64,000 bases of DNA, taken from NCBI GenBank assembly GCA_014529385.2, contig CM043967.1, forward strand, positions 813,001 through 877,000, read 5' to 3'. A model generated the notes under the pieces. It was not told where the DNA came from. It worked only from the letters and a program-made list of their open reading frames with translations, and searched no databases. Source of the DNA: Adiantum capillus-veneris (lineage: Eukaryota > Streptophyta > Polypodiopsida > Polypodiales > Pteridaceae). Below, piece after piece: positions 20,985 to 31,042 of this stretch (position 1 is the stretch's first letter; each line of letters starts with the position of its first letter). The position numbers and the translations under genes were made by a program.

Positions 20985-22002
20985 CTTTTGTCGTAAAGGC
21001 TGAGCTATGCATATTGCTTGTTGACGATAGTGTATTATCCCTGATAGAATAAGGTGGCTTTGAGTGACCAGCTTGAAGATCTGCCCAAATTGTGGCGAAG
21101 TCTGGATCTTGAGGATACATCTCGCTGAGAGATTCTAGTTCCTCATGATAAATTGTTGTTAGTGCATTGATCTTTGGACGCCTGGAGAGAGCATCTGCAA
21201 CTGCATTCTTTGTTCCAGAAGTGTGTAAAATCTGAAAATGAAACATTGAAAGAAAGTTGGCCCATCTCATCTGCTTTTCTAATAACTTTCTCTGTGTGAG
21301 AAAGTAGCGAAGACTTTGATGATCTGTCTTGATAATAAAATCAGCTCCTAATAGATAGTGTTTCCAAATGGAAAGAGCATGAATTACTGCCATTAGCTCT
21401 TTTTCGTATATGGAGGCATGCAACTCTGCATCTTTAAGGCGCCGACTTTCATAGGCTATCGCGTGACCCTCTTGGTTCAAAACTGCTCCTACACAATCTC
21501 CAGATGCATCGCAGTATACCTCGAAAGGTTTGCGAAGATCAGGGACGGTAAGAACGGGTCCGTGACTAAGTAGATACTTAAGCTTTTCGAAAGCTTGTTT
21601 TTGTCCAGACCCCCAATGGAATGGAATCCGCTTCTTTGTCAGGTCATGGAGGGGACCTGCTATCGCGGCAAAAGCTCGAATGAAACGCCGATAATAAGAA
21701 TAGAGGCCAAGGAAACTTCGTACATCATGTACTGTAGTTGGCGTAGGCCATTCTACAACTGCTTGAATCTTTTCAGGGTACATTCTCACCTGGTTGTGAG
21801 ATACTATATGGCCCAAATAGTGGATTTCTTTTAAAAAGAACTCACTCTTCTTAGCATTCACAAATAATTTGTGTTTGCGTAATTCTTCAAACACTAAGGC
21901 GAGATGCTTATAGCGTTCGTCTTCCGTCTCTGAGAAGATTAAGACGTCATCAAAGAAAACGCCTGTAAAACTTCTATATGAGTGGAAGATTCTATCCATC
22001 AT
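20985..22002 (-). pseudogene. Element D reverse transcriptase (C-half) and RNase H
   Basis: Open from NRMMDRIFH to 20,974. It has the RT active site VFFDDVLIFS (FFDD at about 21,946-21,957), HYLGHIVS, the connection (FLGLYSYYRRFI) and RNase H (VYCDASGDCVGAVL, EKELMAVIHAL, TDHQSLRYFL, NAVADALSR). The RNase H catalytic Asp/Glu/Asp set is present. A 1-nt loss near 22,045 breaks it from the RT N-half, and another frameshift near 21,050 from the integrase. Confidence 0.92.
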
Positions 22003-22652
22003 TCTGTTGAATGTAGCTGGTGCATTAGTGAGTCCAAAAGCATCACTAAGAATTCATACAACCCGAAGGTTGTTCTAAATGAAGTCTTATGCACATCCTG
22101 AGGAGCTATGCGGATTTGATGATAACCGCTCTTCAAGTCTATACGACTAAAGACACTTGCTCCTTGTAACTTGTCAAGAATGTCGTCAATCCGAGGGATT
22201 GGAAATCGATTCTTGATTGTGATCTTGTTTAGAGATCTATAGTCTATGCACATGCGGAATGTGCCATCCTTTTTCTGTACTAGCAAGACAGGTGAACAAT
22301 ATGGAGAAGTACTAGGCCTTATTAAGCCCTTCTCCAAAAGTTCGTTAACCTGCTTGAGAATTTCCTCTTGCTGCATTAGACTAACTCGATAAGGGGGCTG
22401 ATTTAGAGGAGAACTTCCTGGGATCAAATCAATGGTATGATCCTCAGGTCGCGAAGGTGGGAGTTCATTTGGAAGTTCATCTGCAAAACAATCTTTATAT
22501 CTTTCTATTAACTTAAGTCTTTTTTGCTCTAAAGAGGAAGAAAGTTGTGAAACAGACACATCTCTCTCTCTCTTGCAAAAATCAAGTACGCTGAAACACA
22601 CTTTTTCATTTCTTTCTTGATGGCAATGTGGTTGGCGATAGGAATACGCCAA
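21999..22652 (-). pseudogene. Element D reverse transcriptase (N-half)
   Basis: Contains the pre-RT linker ([14 protein letters not shown]), then [44 protein letters not shown], the first catalytic Asp block [15 protein letters not shown] and [15 protein letters not shown], after which the frame is lost (the expected PFGLTNAP reads in the next frame). Confidence 0.92.
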
Positions 22653-23328
22653 TCACCTGCATCTGCAAGTACAAGATACTCCTTTCCTTTATGAGCAAAA
22701 GATAAGGTTTTCTGAACATAGTCAGGAATGGGATGCATCTTGTAGTGCCAAGGCATTCCCAAGATAACATCGCATCCTTCAAGTGAAGCTAGTAAGAAAG
22801 ACTCTTGATCCTTGTAGTCGTCGACCTTTAGATTCAACTTCCCTATGATTGAAGTAGAGTTTGAGTTCTGCCCTTTGAAAGCTGATTGCGCTTGAATAGA
22901 GACTCCAAAACGATTGGGCTGCAAGTTCAGGTCGTCAGCTAGCTGGGTAGAGATGAAGTTGTCTGTACTACCAGGGTCAAACAAAATAAGAGCCCGCTGG
23001 TTGTTGATACTACCCCATGCTTTGAGAAGAGCTCTTTCTTTTCCATCCTTGGTTGTATTTCCCTGTACATCTGGGACTGCATTGGAGGAGGGTGGTTGTG
23101 GAGGTTTGGTTGGACAGTCACCCTTCATATAACCAACTTGTCCGCACTTGAAGCATCTTCCTTCACTAATGTAGGTTCGCAACTCAGTAGGAGAGAGATA
23201 TCTCCCTTTCTTGGGCTGATTTGGCTTTGCTTCTGCTTCGGAGGCGGTTCTTTTCTTCTTTTGAGAAGAAGTAGAAGAGGTAGGTTGCTCATGGAGAGCC
23301 GAGCCTTCTGCTTGGCATGGTAAGTGCT
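22529..23328 (-). pseudogene. Element D Gag C-terminus and protease, 5'-truncated
   Basis: Basic linker (QKKKRTASEAEAKPNQPKKGRY), a knuckle with a lost ligand (CFKCGQVGYMKGDC, Tyr in place of His), then retropepsin with LFDPGSTDNFI: the active site DSG/DTG has become DPG, which should be inactive. Further on, CDVILGMPWHY is the typical protease end. The reading frame stays open to the palindrome junction at 23,331, so the Gag N-terminus is missing. A frameshift near the short (TC)n run at 22,559-22,573 precedes the RT frame. Confidence 0.9.
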
Positions 23329-23331
23329 TTG

Positions 23332-25154
23332 TGTAACTAAGTCAGACTTTGTAAATAATTAATTTATTTACGAGAAAAGAATTATCTAATTAGTTGTGTG
23401 CACACCAGAATAGACCTAGCAGTTCCAAGGCCTCAGGTGAGCCTAAATGCGGGCTAGAACACCTCAGAGGGACCTTAGCAGAAATTACCCTGAAGCCCTA
23501 GTGATTGGGAAATCGGGTCTTCAGAAAGGGGTAAGCAGTAGCCTCAGATTTTAGGCTCAGGAAAAATACGCGCGTCAGTACAAGCACATGAATGAGATGG
23601 GGTCCTTAGAACAGTGACCCTAAGGCTAATAAAGCTAATAAAGCCTTAGGGTAAGTTTCGTTAAATTAAATTTAACGGTCCGTGCCCGGGCAGGCGGCCG
23701 GACAAGTGTGAACAGGTAAAGGCGGTGCAGTGCCGGTGCGGCATTGCGCCGACAGACCTTTGGTGTTCTCATAAAAGAATCATTGGTAGCAGTTGTTAGT
23801 CAGTTGCACATTTTTAATTAATGAGCTAGAAGTTTTTAAAGTCAAAAGTTGAATGGTTTTTAAGTTTTTAAAGTAAGTGTGCCAAGTGGCACACTTACCA
23901 ATGCAAACTAACTCTCTCTCACTCTCACTCTCACCCTCTCTCTCTTCCTAGCGCCCCCTCTCCCTGATGGCTATTTAGGAGCCCCCCCTCCCCCATTTTC
24001 AGGGCTGGCAGTGCACCTACCCCCCCTAATGTGAGCGTGCTCTACGCGGTGGAGCCCTCCATTGAAGCTTGAGAGCAGCCCCTTGCGACATATGTGGTAG
24101 CCTTGTGCTCCCATTGTCAAGAACAAGGGATCTCACAGTCATAGACACCTTCTGGTGAAGTTTCATCGCGAGAAGCTGCCGTAGACGCTCTCTTAGCAGA
24201 GTGCGGCTGCTGTAATTCTCTGCTGAAAACAGCCCTAATCGAGGTGATTAGGGCTGTTTTCAGCAGAGAATTACAGCAGCCGCACTCTGCTAAGAGAGCG
24301 TCTACGGCAGCTTCTCGCGATGAAACTTCACCAGAAGGTGTCTATGACTGTGAGATCCCTTGTTCTTGACAATGGGAGCACAAGGCTACCACATATGTCG
24401 CAAGGGGCTGCTCTCAAGCTTCAATGGAGGGCTCCACCGCGTAGAGCACGCTCACATTAGGGGGGGTAGGTGCACTGCCAGCCCTGAAAATGGGGGAGGG
24501 GGGGCTCCTAAATAGCCATCAGGGAGAGGGGACGCTAGGAAGAGAGAGAGGGTGAGAGTGAGAGTGAGAGAGAGTTAGTTTGCATTGGTAAGTGTGCCAC
24601 TTGGCACACTTACTTTAAAAACTTAAAAACCATTCAACTTTTGACTTTAAAAACTTCTAGCTCATTAATTAAAAATGTGCAACTGACTAACAACTGCTAC
24701 CAATGATTCTTTTATGAGAACACCAAAGGTCTGTCGGCGCAATGCCGCACTGGCACTGCACCGCCTTTACCTGTTCACACTTGTCCGGCCGCCCGCCCGG
24801 GCACGGACCGTTAAATTTAATTTAACGAAACTTACCCTAAGGCTTTATTAGCTTTATTAGCCTTAGGGTCACTGTTCTAAGGACCCCATCTCATTCATGT
24901 GCTTGTACTGACGCGCGTATTTTTCTTGAGCCTAAAATCTGAGGCTACTGCTTACCCCTTTCTGAAGACCCGATTTCCCAATCACTAGGGCTTCAGGATA
25001 ATTTCTGCTAAGGTCCCTCTGAGGTGTTCTAGCCTGCATTTAGGCTCACCTGAGGCCTTAGAACTGCTAGGTCTATTCTGGTGTGCACACAACTAATTAG
25101 ATAATTCTTTTCTCGTAAATAAATTAATTATTTACAAAGTCTGACTTAGTTACA
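23332..25154. repeat. 1.8-kb near-perfect palindrome (inverted LTR)
   Basis: Arms 23,332-24,240 and 24,246-25,154, 909 bp each, with a 5-base spacer GAGGT. The mirror relation holds end to end (TGTAAC at 23,332, GTTACA ending 25,154). A few arm mismatches can be seen, for example near 23,431, 23,453, 23,570, 23,692 and 23,733, so the arms are roughly 99% alike by eye. Both arms share differences from the 3' LTR, for example tgcaactGactaacaaCtgc against tgcaactAactaacaaAtgc. Confidence 0.95.
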
Positions 25155-25159
25155 GCCAG

Positions 25160-25733
25160 AGAGGGCCCCCAAGGCTCATATTTAAAGGCCACGTCATCAC
25201 ATTTTGCTGTGCAAAGTCTTCTGAGTGTGTTTTGCTTTATTTGTAATGCTTTATTTCTTTATTATTGCTCATTCGCAAAGTACAACAGCCGGGGAGCATC
25301 TCCTCTGCAATCTGCGCGCTGAAAATTGCCAGAGAGGGTCCCCAAGGCTCATATTTAAAGGCCCAAAGCCTAAAGCATCAAATATGAAAAACTCACCCCA
25401 AAAAAGCCTAAAATTTCAGGATTTTCCTAAAAATCCGCCGTGAATTGCGGAACGTCCATACAGGTGCCACGTCATCATATTTTGCTGTGCAAAGTCTTCT
25501 GAGTCTGTTCTGCTTTATTTTTAATGCCTTTATGTCACTTGGGCCCCATCGCACGGGGTCTCGTAAGTTGGTGGGAACTCTTCTTTAAAAATAGTCCACT
25601 CGTCAAGACATTGTAAGTCTGTAAAACTTCTTCTTCTTCTGTTGGTTCTTCTTCTTAGGGTTTTGGCCCCTTGGCCGAGATCTGAAGGTTGGCTTCGTTC
25701 TTTAGTGGCTTGACATGTCAGCAGTTTGTGACA
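25160..25733 (-). repeat. Family A LTR (minus), inner part, partly duplicated
   Basis: Continues the LTR interrupted by element D and ends (minus-strand start) with TGTCACAAACTGCTGACATG at 25,733. Blocks such as 'gccagagaggg-cccaaggctcatatttaaagg' occur at 25,155 and 25,328, and 'cacgtcatca-attttgctgtgcaaagtcttctgagt' at 25,190 and 25,468, so two LTR copies or a partial duplication are present. Confidence 0.75.
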
Positions 25734-25747
25734 TCCCCCCTTCTTGA
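25734..25747 (-). promoter_or_regulatory. Polypurine tract of family A element (minus)
   Basis: CAAGAAGGGGGGA on the minus strand, abutting the LTR start TGTCAC. Confidence 0.8.
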
Positions 25748-26110
25748 AAGAAAGTAATCGTCCGTGATTACAACATATCTGCAAAACAACTCAAGTTAGC
25801 TCAAAAATTCCGAGGGTCATTTCGAGGGACAATCAGTTTCCTCTTTTTTTTGTTAAGGAGTTGGCTTCTCCTTTCAGCTCTTTTGTTAAGGAGTTGGCTT
25901 CTCCTTTCGTCCCGATCGGAACTCTTGATATTCTAGTGTAGCCATCACACCCAGACCGCACTGATCTTCCACGGGTGTCTTGATGCACTAAAATTACATA
26001 CCCAGGCAATCTCATCCAATTAGGAATATTCAGTAGTTGGTACACCACAATGCAACACAATTGCTCGCATATGCATGTTACAAGACATAGAAAGATAATG
26101 TCGCCGATGA
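25748..26110 (-). other. Family A 3' internal DNA with a duplicated 33-bp unit
   Basis: Minus strand matches 27,440-27,750 on the plus strand (for example 'cttgagttgttttgca-atat', 'gcgcagtctgggtgtgatgg' against its complement), so both belong to the same element family in opposite orientation. 'ttttgttaaggagttggcttctcctttc' is duplicated in tandem at about 25,847-25,907. Confidence 0.6.
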
Positions 26111-26420
26111 ACACTCCTCTCGTATAACCTAACAAGGTTCGGGCCGGGAGATATTCAACGACTCCCTCATCACTCCTCCCGCATAACCTAAAAAGGTCCG
26201 AGCCGGGAGATATAGAGGCCTCTTACAACCAAACGCCCCCCAGACCGCAGCCTGCATCGTTTGGAGGTGTTGAGAGTAACCACTGCTCAGACTTCTTAAT
26301 ACTCCTCTCGTATCACCATCCAGTTCCGGGCCGTGAGTAACAACAACAATACTTTTCAAGCATTCAATACTCCCCCCGCAAATAACCACAAGGGTCCGGG
26401 CCATGAGTATGAACAAGCAT
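26111..26420. repeat. Four copies of a GGTCCGGGCC-containing motif
   Basis: The core ACTCCTCCCGCATAACC, then a short gap, then GGTCCGGGCCGGGAG recurs with variation at about 26,113-26,151, 26,175-26,213, 26,301-26,336 and 26,369-26,408. Each holds a short stem, CTCCCG or CTCTCG against CGGGAG or CGTGAG. No ORF explains them. Confidence 0.65.
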
Positions 26421-27276
26421 TCTCAAACATCATTTCTCAAACTATCCACTCGGGACTAAATCACCAAGCATTGAAACCAATATTCAAACTAGAAACAATT
26501 CAAATCGGCACCAAGACAGGTTCAAAACAGATATCACCATTTTAAACAAATTCCAAACAGGATCACCAAACAAGTTCTCAAATAGATTCTCAAACAAAAT
26601 TCAAACTTAAAAAACAATCTCAACATCAGTCGAGCTCAAAAAGTCGACTGACTTTCCATCTTGAAACCTACATAAAAAATTAGGGTTAGGTTCCTTCCAT
26701 GAGGTCGTAGCCGACCACAGCATGGTCCATAAGCGCTTGAATAGTCGAAACAAGCCTCTACAGACAGTGTTCCTGTGGCAGTGATGGTAGCCGAAGATAT
26801 AGCAATCACACTGGACCTCCAAGGTTATCAGCTTGAGAAGAGACACTTGGTGAGAGATGTCCAAAAATTTCAAGTCATAATCTACTAGGGTTTCCGTGGC
26901 AAGCATTTCAGGATACCCCACTCTGCTAGAAGCTGCCAGAAACCATATAACTTCGAGCAAAAATTTTCTTGAAAGCTTGCCAAGTCCTTGGAGTGAGCGG
27001 CTTGGAAGCTATAGACATCCACCACTACATCTGAGAAAAACAGCAGCTCGAAACAAATCTTGATCCTTCTATTGCAAGTTATCTTAATGGCTTATGCTCT
27101 GTAAGACATGAGCGATGAAGACGGGAGCGCCCCCGATGCGCGATGAAGTAAGGGTGGGAGTGGCTACTAACTCCGGGGTCGGGACCCAAAGATACTTCAA
27201 ATAAGATTCCAATAGACTTTGGAAGCGCCGGTTTGCTCTGTCTATTCGAGTGTCAGGGCCTTAGTCTCTGTGACAA
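26421..27276. other. No gene seen
   Basis: A-rich sequence (26,421-26,640) and then mixed sequence with no recognisable domain on either strand. It is probably the internal region or leader of a family A element. It ends in 'ctctgtgaca', the LTR-type end before a PBS. Confidence 0.4.
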
Positions 27277-27288
27277 TGGTATCAGAGC
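27277..27288 (+). promoter_or_regulatory. Primer-binding site (initiator Met tRNA type)
   Basis: TGGTATCAGAGC following TGACAA, the same arrangement as at 11,073. The LTR before it is not clearly bounded. Confidence 0.75.
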
Positions 27289-27759
27289 ATCAGGCGTGTG
27301 GTTTTCTGAAAGCATACTGGTCCTACAAGGGCCTCAGTCTCAAGCAGATACGCTTGGGAGCACTACTGAGACCGTATTTTCCTGAGACGAGGACCTTGGA
27401 GCTGGACATCCACTCTGATACAAGTGGAAGGAGTGTTTATCAACGACTATACGTTTCTATGTTTTGTAACATGCATATGTTAATCATATGTTTTGCATCA
27501 TGATATGTCAACCACTGAATATTCCTAATTGGGTGAGATTGCTTGGGTATGTAACTTTAGTGCATCAAGAGATCCCTTTAAAGATCAGCGCAGTCTGGGT
27601 GTGATGGTTGATTTTTGCTACGCCAGAGTATCAAGAGTTTCTATATGGAATGAGAAAATTGAATGACCCTCAGGATTGACCCTTAGATATTTTTGATCTG
27701 ACTTGAGTTGTTTTGCAAATATAATCGCAGACGATTACTCTTCTTACAGGAAGGGGGTA
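27289..27759 (+). other. Short family A internal region ending in a polypurine tract
   Basis: Only ~470 bp separate the PBS from the purine tract AGGAAGGGGGTA (27,749-27,759), so gag and pol are absent. This is what a heavily deleted or TRIM-like family A derivative would look like. Confidence 0.55.
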
Positions 27760-27778
27760 TGGCACAAAATGTTGACGT
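27760..27778 (+). repeat. Family A 3' LTR, first 19 bp, before nested insertion
   Basis: TGGCACAAAATGTTGACGT corresponds to the family A start TGTCACAAACTGCTGACAT. It is interrupted here by element B1 and resumes at 32,250 with gtcaagccactaaag. Confidence 0.8.
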
Positions 27779-28978
27779 TGATAAACCACTTTTGGTATGT
27801 ACATAGTAGCGGGTATATGCATGGAAATGTGTATATAAAGAGATGTTTACATGAATTTGGAAGATTTTCTAATGTGATATTTGGTTTCAAGTATGGCGAA
27901 CGATGTATATATGGCAAATAGTCATGTCACGTGCTAACGGTCGGGTACACATACGCATCTGGATAAGGTATCGGGGCCTTGGATATGGTTCTTGGTGGCT
28001 TCTTTTGGTTCTAGAATGTGTTTAAGCTTTCTAGAATGTAAATAATGCAAGTGGGAGGTGCGAGAACCCTCGTCTTGCCCGAGAAGTTTGACACATGCGG
28101 TAACTATCTATTTGCAGCACCTGATCTGCGGTGATGCGTGCACCACCCAAGTAGTGGTCAAAAGTGGAATGTGGGGATGTGGCAAAGGGCTTTAGGTATC
28201 AAGGATCAAGCGTACAAAATTTGGTGAATTTTGGAGTCCGTTTGGGGTTTTTCCCGCGAAAAATGCCCGTTCAGGGTCAAAATTGGCCAAAACTGGGCCA
28301 GAAAAGTCAAAAAATGGTGTGAAAAGGCTGAAAATTCACACATCACTCACGGTGCCGTGAGTGTTGAGACTGAGGGAGAACTTTTGAAGTGCAATATCAA
28401 CACTTTGACCCCTCTCTGTGTGGGAGGAAGGAGGGTTCCTACAGGTGGTCTAATGCAGTCCCGTCGCGTTCGCGTCTTGTTTTGAGTGTGTGGAGGAGTG
28501 AATGAGAGCTTTCTCTCTTTAATTTTGCACTCGTGAAAGTCTATGGAAGTTCTGCGGTTTCCATGGATGTGTGTGTGTAAGGAATTGAGGGAAGAAGGTA
28601 CGGTTTTCTGCAAGACTATGTGACCGTGTATCGGTGCCATTAGGGTTGACACTACTCCAAAGAGTCCAACAGAGTGGAGTTTGGTGAAGGCTTTGTAATG
28701 TTTTGAGAGATGTCTTTTGTGGCTGGAGTTTTTCTTGTATATTTTGGTCACCATCAAGTGTGATTTCAAGTGGTGATCAACTTGACTCACCTTGTAGTGT
28801 CTGCGGGCAGCAAGGGCTTAGAGGTCGAGGTGTTTGGAGTTTGAATTGAGCTTGTGGGTAGTATTTTTATTGAGCTCTTGAGTGGTGGTGTGTGTGGGTT
28901 TGAATTTAAGTAAATTCCTTGTGTGGTGTTGAGTTTTCTGGGTGTGTGAGTGTGCGCACGACGTCTTTTGCTCCATCA
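27779..28978 (+). repeat. Element B1 5' LTR
   Basis: 1,200 bp, TG...CA, with inner terminal repeat TGAT/ATCA. Its middle part carries 'ggtgccgtgagtgttgag' and the end 'gtgtgcgcacgacgtcttttgctccatca'. Open stretches on the minus strand (28,347-28,790) lie wholly inside it and are chance. Confidence 0.92.
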
Positions 28979-29004
28979 TCCTTTGGCGATTCCGTTGGGG
29001 AGCG
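28979..29004 (+). promoter_or_regulatory. Primer-binding site region of B1
   Basis: TCCTTTGGCGATTCCGTTGG follows the LTR end. It resembles the TTTGGCGAC/ATTCC-type PBS of plant Ty3/gypsy elements. The same block follows the B2 LTR at 39,243. Confidence 0.6.
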
Positions 29005-29081
29005 AAAATTGCCGGTTGTGCACCCAGAATTTGGATTTTGAGCAGTGACATATCCACGTTTTAGATGTTGAAGGGAATTTC

Positions 29082-29588
29082 ATGATGGTGGTGCCATTCC
29101 AACCATCAATTTTCACAGGTTCTGAGGATGTAGAGGATTGGCTTGCAGCTTATGAGTTTGATTTGACATGTTTATGCTGTGCAATTTCAAGTGAAGCGCA
29201 AAAGATTGCAGGCATCAATCTAGTGGTCAGAGGGAATGCAAGAGATTGGTATGAGAGCTTGTCACAAGATGAGAAGGGCAATTTGGACATGTTTAAAAGA
29301 TGCGTTTTGAAGCGGTTCAAGAAGGTGATTCGTCAGCAAGATGTATGGAAACAGGTCACTAGTTTGTTTATGCAAGAGCACGAGTCTGTTGCAGAATTTT
29401 GGTCAAGATTTGATGATGCTTGGAGAGTGTGGAAAGATGCTCTATTGCATGTGGAAGCCATGTCTAAAGAGGCATTCTATTCTGCATTTACAAATAGCCA
29501 AAGAGTACAGGTATTCACGAGTCTGTTGCGACTGGTCCTTAAGCTGAAAGTGCAAGAGAAAGAGCCCAAATCCATGTGTAAGCATTGA
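29082..29588 (+). CDS. Gag-like protein of element B1
   Basis: 168 codons starting MMVVPFQPSIFTGSEDVEDWLAAY, with the retrotransposon Gag core (NARDWYESL, FKRCVLKRFKK, HESVAEFWSRFDDAW). It would package element RNA into particles. No zinc knuckle follows, though a possible Cys-rich stretch begins just after the stop. The same start is found in element B2 at 39,331 (MVVPFQPSIFTG). The frame is open over its length, but the protein is shorter than usual Gag and may be truncated by its stop. Confidence 0.75.
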   Translation: MMVVPFQPSIFTGSEDVEDWLAAYEFDLTCLCCAISSEAQKIAGINLVVRGNARDWYESLSQDEKGNLDMFKRCVLKRFKKVIRQQDVWKQVTSLFMQEHESVAEFWSRFDDAWRVWKDALLHVEAMSKEAFYSAFTNSQRVQVFTSLLRLVLKLKVQEKEPKSMCKH

Positions 29589-29589
29589 A

Positions 29590-30940
29590 AATTGCGTTGC
29601 GGAAAGAGAGAAAGCTATGTGTTGCTACAGGCATGAAGTGCCCTTTGTCAATATGTGGTATGGATAATGTGGATGACCTTTATGTGCATAAAGTCTTAGT
29701 TGCAGGTGCTCATGCTAGCAAGGATAATAGCTCGGATATAGGTGTGGATGCCCATATGCGCCAGGGCGATGCAAATGAAGTATGTGAAGCAATTTTGGAG
29801 AGCATACACATGCTTATGGCAAGGACACAGGAGATGAATGCAAAAGTTTGAGCACTAGCATGGAAAGTGACGATAACGAGAGTGAAATTGATGAGAATGA
29901 GGCAACCCATGATGGTGACACATCTGATGCTTGTGAGAGTTGGTGCAATGATATGCGATGATGACATAGAGTCACTAGATCCATTGAAGGATATGGTAGC
30001 CTTGCACAAAGAGCAATGTATCTTTTGGGAAGGAGCTTTGCAGCAACAGGATATGGATGCTTGCATTGATGAGATGGTGGGCTATGGACAAGGACTTTCT
30101 ACACCGAGTGAAGATGATGCAAGAGAGGATGATGCTATGATGGTCTATGTGACCTTGGGTCCATGTGCTTTACCAAAGCTGGGGGTTGGGCAACCCTCTA
30201 GTGGTTGTGATGTAAAGATATTGGGTCATCAAGGTTATAGGGATGAGTTCTATGTATACAAGGGTTTGATGCTAGTGCCATCACCAAGGGATGCTCGTAA
30301 CAATATGCGACCGGCGGTTGTTAAGTATAAACTTCTCGAGGATGGGGTAGATAAGGAGGTTGAAGTGATCTTTTGCTTGCACGATGATTCGATGGATGCG
30401 TTTCAAATGCTTCAATGTATGTTTGGACCATATCGCTTTATTTGTGAAGATCCTAATTGGCAGTTGGTGAGTCCTAGGGAAGTTTGGCACGATGAAGACT
30501 TGATTATGATGTTTTGTGTGGCTTTGTATGCATGTTTCCAACTTTTCAAGTGGAAGATTCCTTGTGTGGAAGAAGAGGATGCTAGCAATAGTGTTTTTGA
30601 AGAGCGTTTTCAGTTTTGGAGTGGAGTTGTTAATGCTTGGAGTGATGGTCTCTTGGGCATGGGGAATGAAGAGCAGTCAATGCATTAGGAAGATAATGTG
30701 AGACTTATGGTTGTCAATCAAATGGGCTCTAGTTTTGAGATGCATTTTGAGGTATCTATGGTTTTGAGTGATTGTAATAGCTTATGGTGTGAGATAACAT
30801 GTACCAACCTTGGAGAAGATTCATATCATGCTTGGGATCTAGGTGGGTGGTGGCATTTTGGCACGAAAAAAGATGCTTTTCCCTTTGATAGGGGTGGCCT
30901 GCTTGAGCATGTAGTTGGTTCTTTTGCGGATGGATAAGTT
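29590..30940 (+). pseudogene. Unidentified acidic ORF of element B1
   Basis: After gag, coding-like sequence runs to 30,937 in at least three pieces: about 29,585-29,848; an acidic stretch (ESDDNESEIDENEATHDGD) in another frame near 29,875; then 29,930-30,688 and 30,698-30,937. The main part has DDDIESLDPLKDMVALHKEQ, GHQGYRDEFYVYKGL, DGVDKEVEVIFCLHDD and WHDEDLIMMFCVALYACFQLFKWKIPC; the end has a Trp/Gly-rich stretch (DLGGWWHFG). I recognise no family. It is not protease, RT or integrase. It could be an extra retrotransposon ORF or a captured host gene fragment. Confidence 0.45.
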
Positions 30941-31042
30941 TCCCTATGATCCTCGAGGAAGTTTATGATCACTTTTATAGGTTTTTGTCACAGTTTGATG
31001 CAAGTGTTGAGCATAAATGCTCAACTTGGGGTTGGGCAATGA

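Larger units (their letters stand above)
18162..25154 (-). mobile_element. Chromovirus-type Ty3/gypsy element D, with palindromic 5' end
   Basis: About 7 kb on the minus strand, flanked by GCCAG at 18,157-18,161 and 25,155-25,159. Removing it rejoins family A LTR sequence (ctgcaatctgcgcactgaagagc-gccag-agaggg), which matches the uninterrupted paralogue at 25,295-25,340. Contents in plus coordinates: 3' LTR 18,162-19,676; integrase to Gag 19,689-23,328 read leftward; an inverted copy of the LTR outer part 23,332-24,240; the 5' LTR outer part 24,246-25,154. The inner 5' LTR, PBS and Gag N-terminus are missing. Domain order PR-RT-RH-INT-chromodomain marks a chromovirus. Confidence 0.92.

Noticed and set aside
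18162-25154. Integrated pararetrovirus or other endogenous virus
   Set aside because: LTRs, TSD, integrase and chromodomain fit a Ty3/gypsy retrotransposon; no movement or coat protein domains are seen.
26607-26960. 117-codon minus-strand open frame
   Set aside because: It has no recognisable domain and no supporting paralogue in the window; left as unassigned family A internal DNA.
28347-28790. 147-codon minus-strand open frame in the B1 LTR, repeated in part at 31,662-31,916 and 38,694-39,077
   Set aside because: It recurs only because the LTR is repeated; the copies carry different breaks and no domain is seen.
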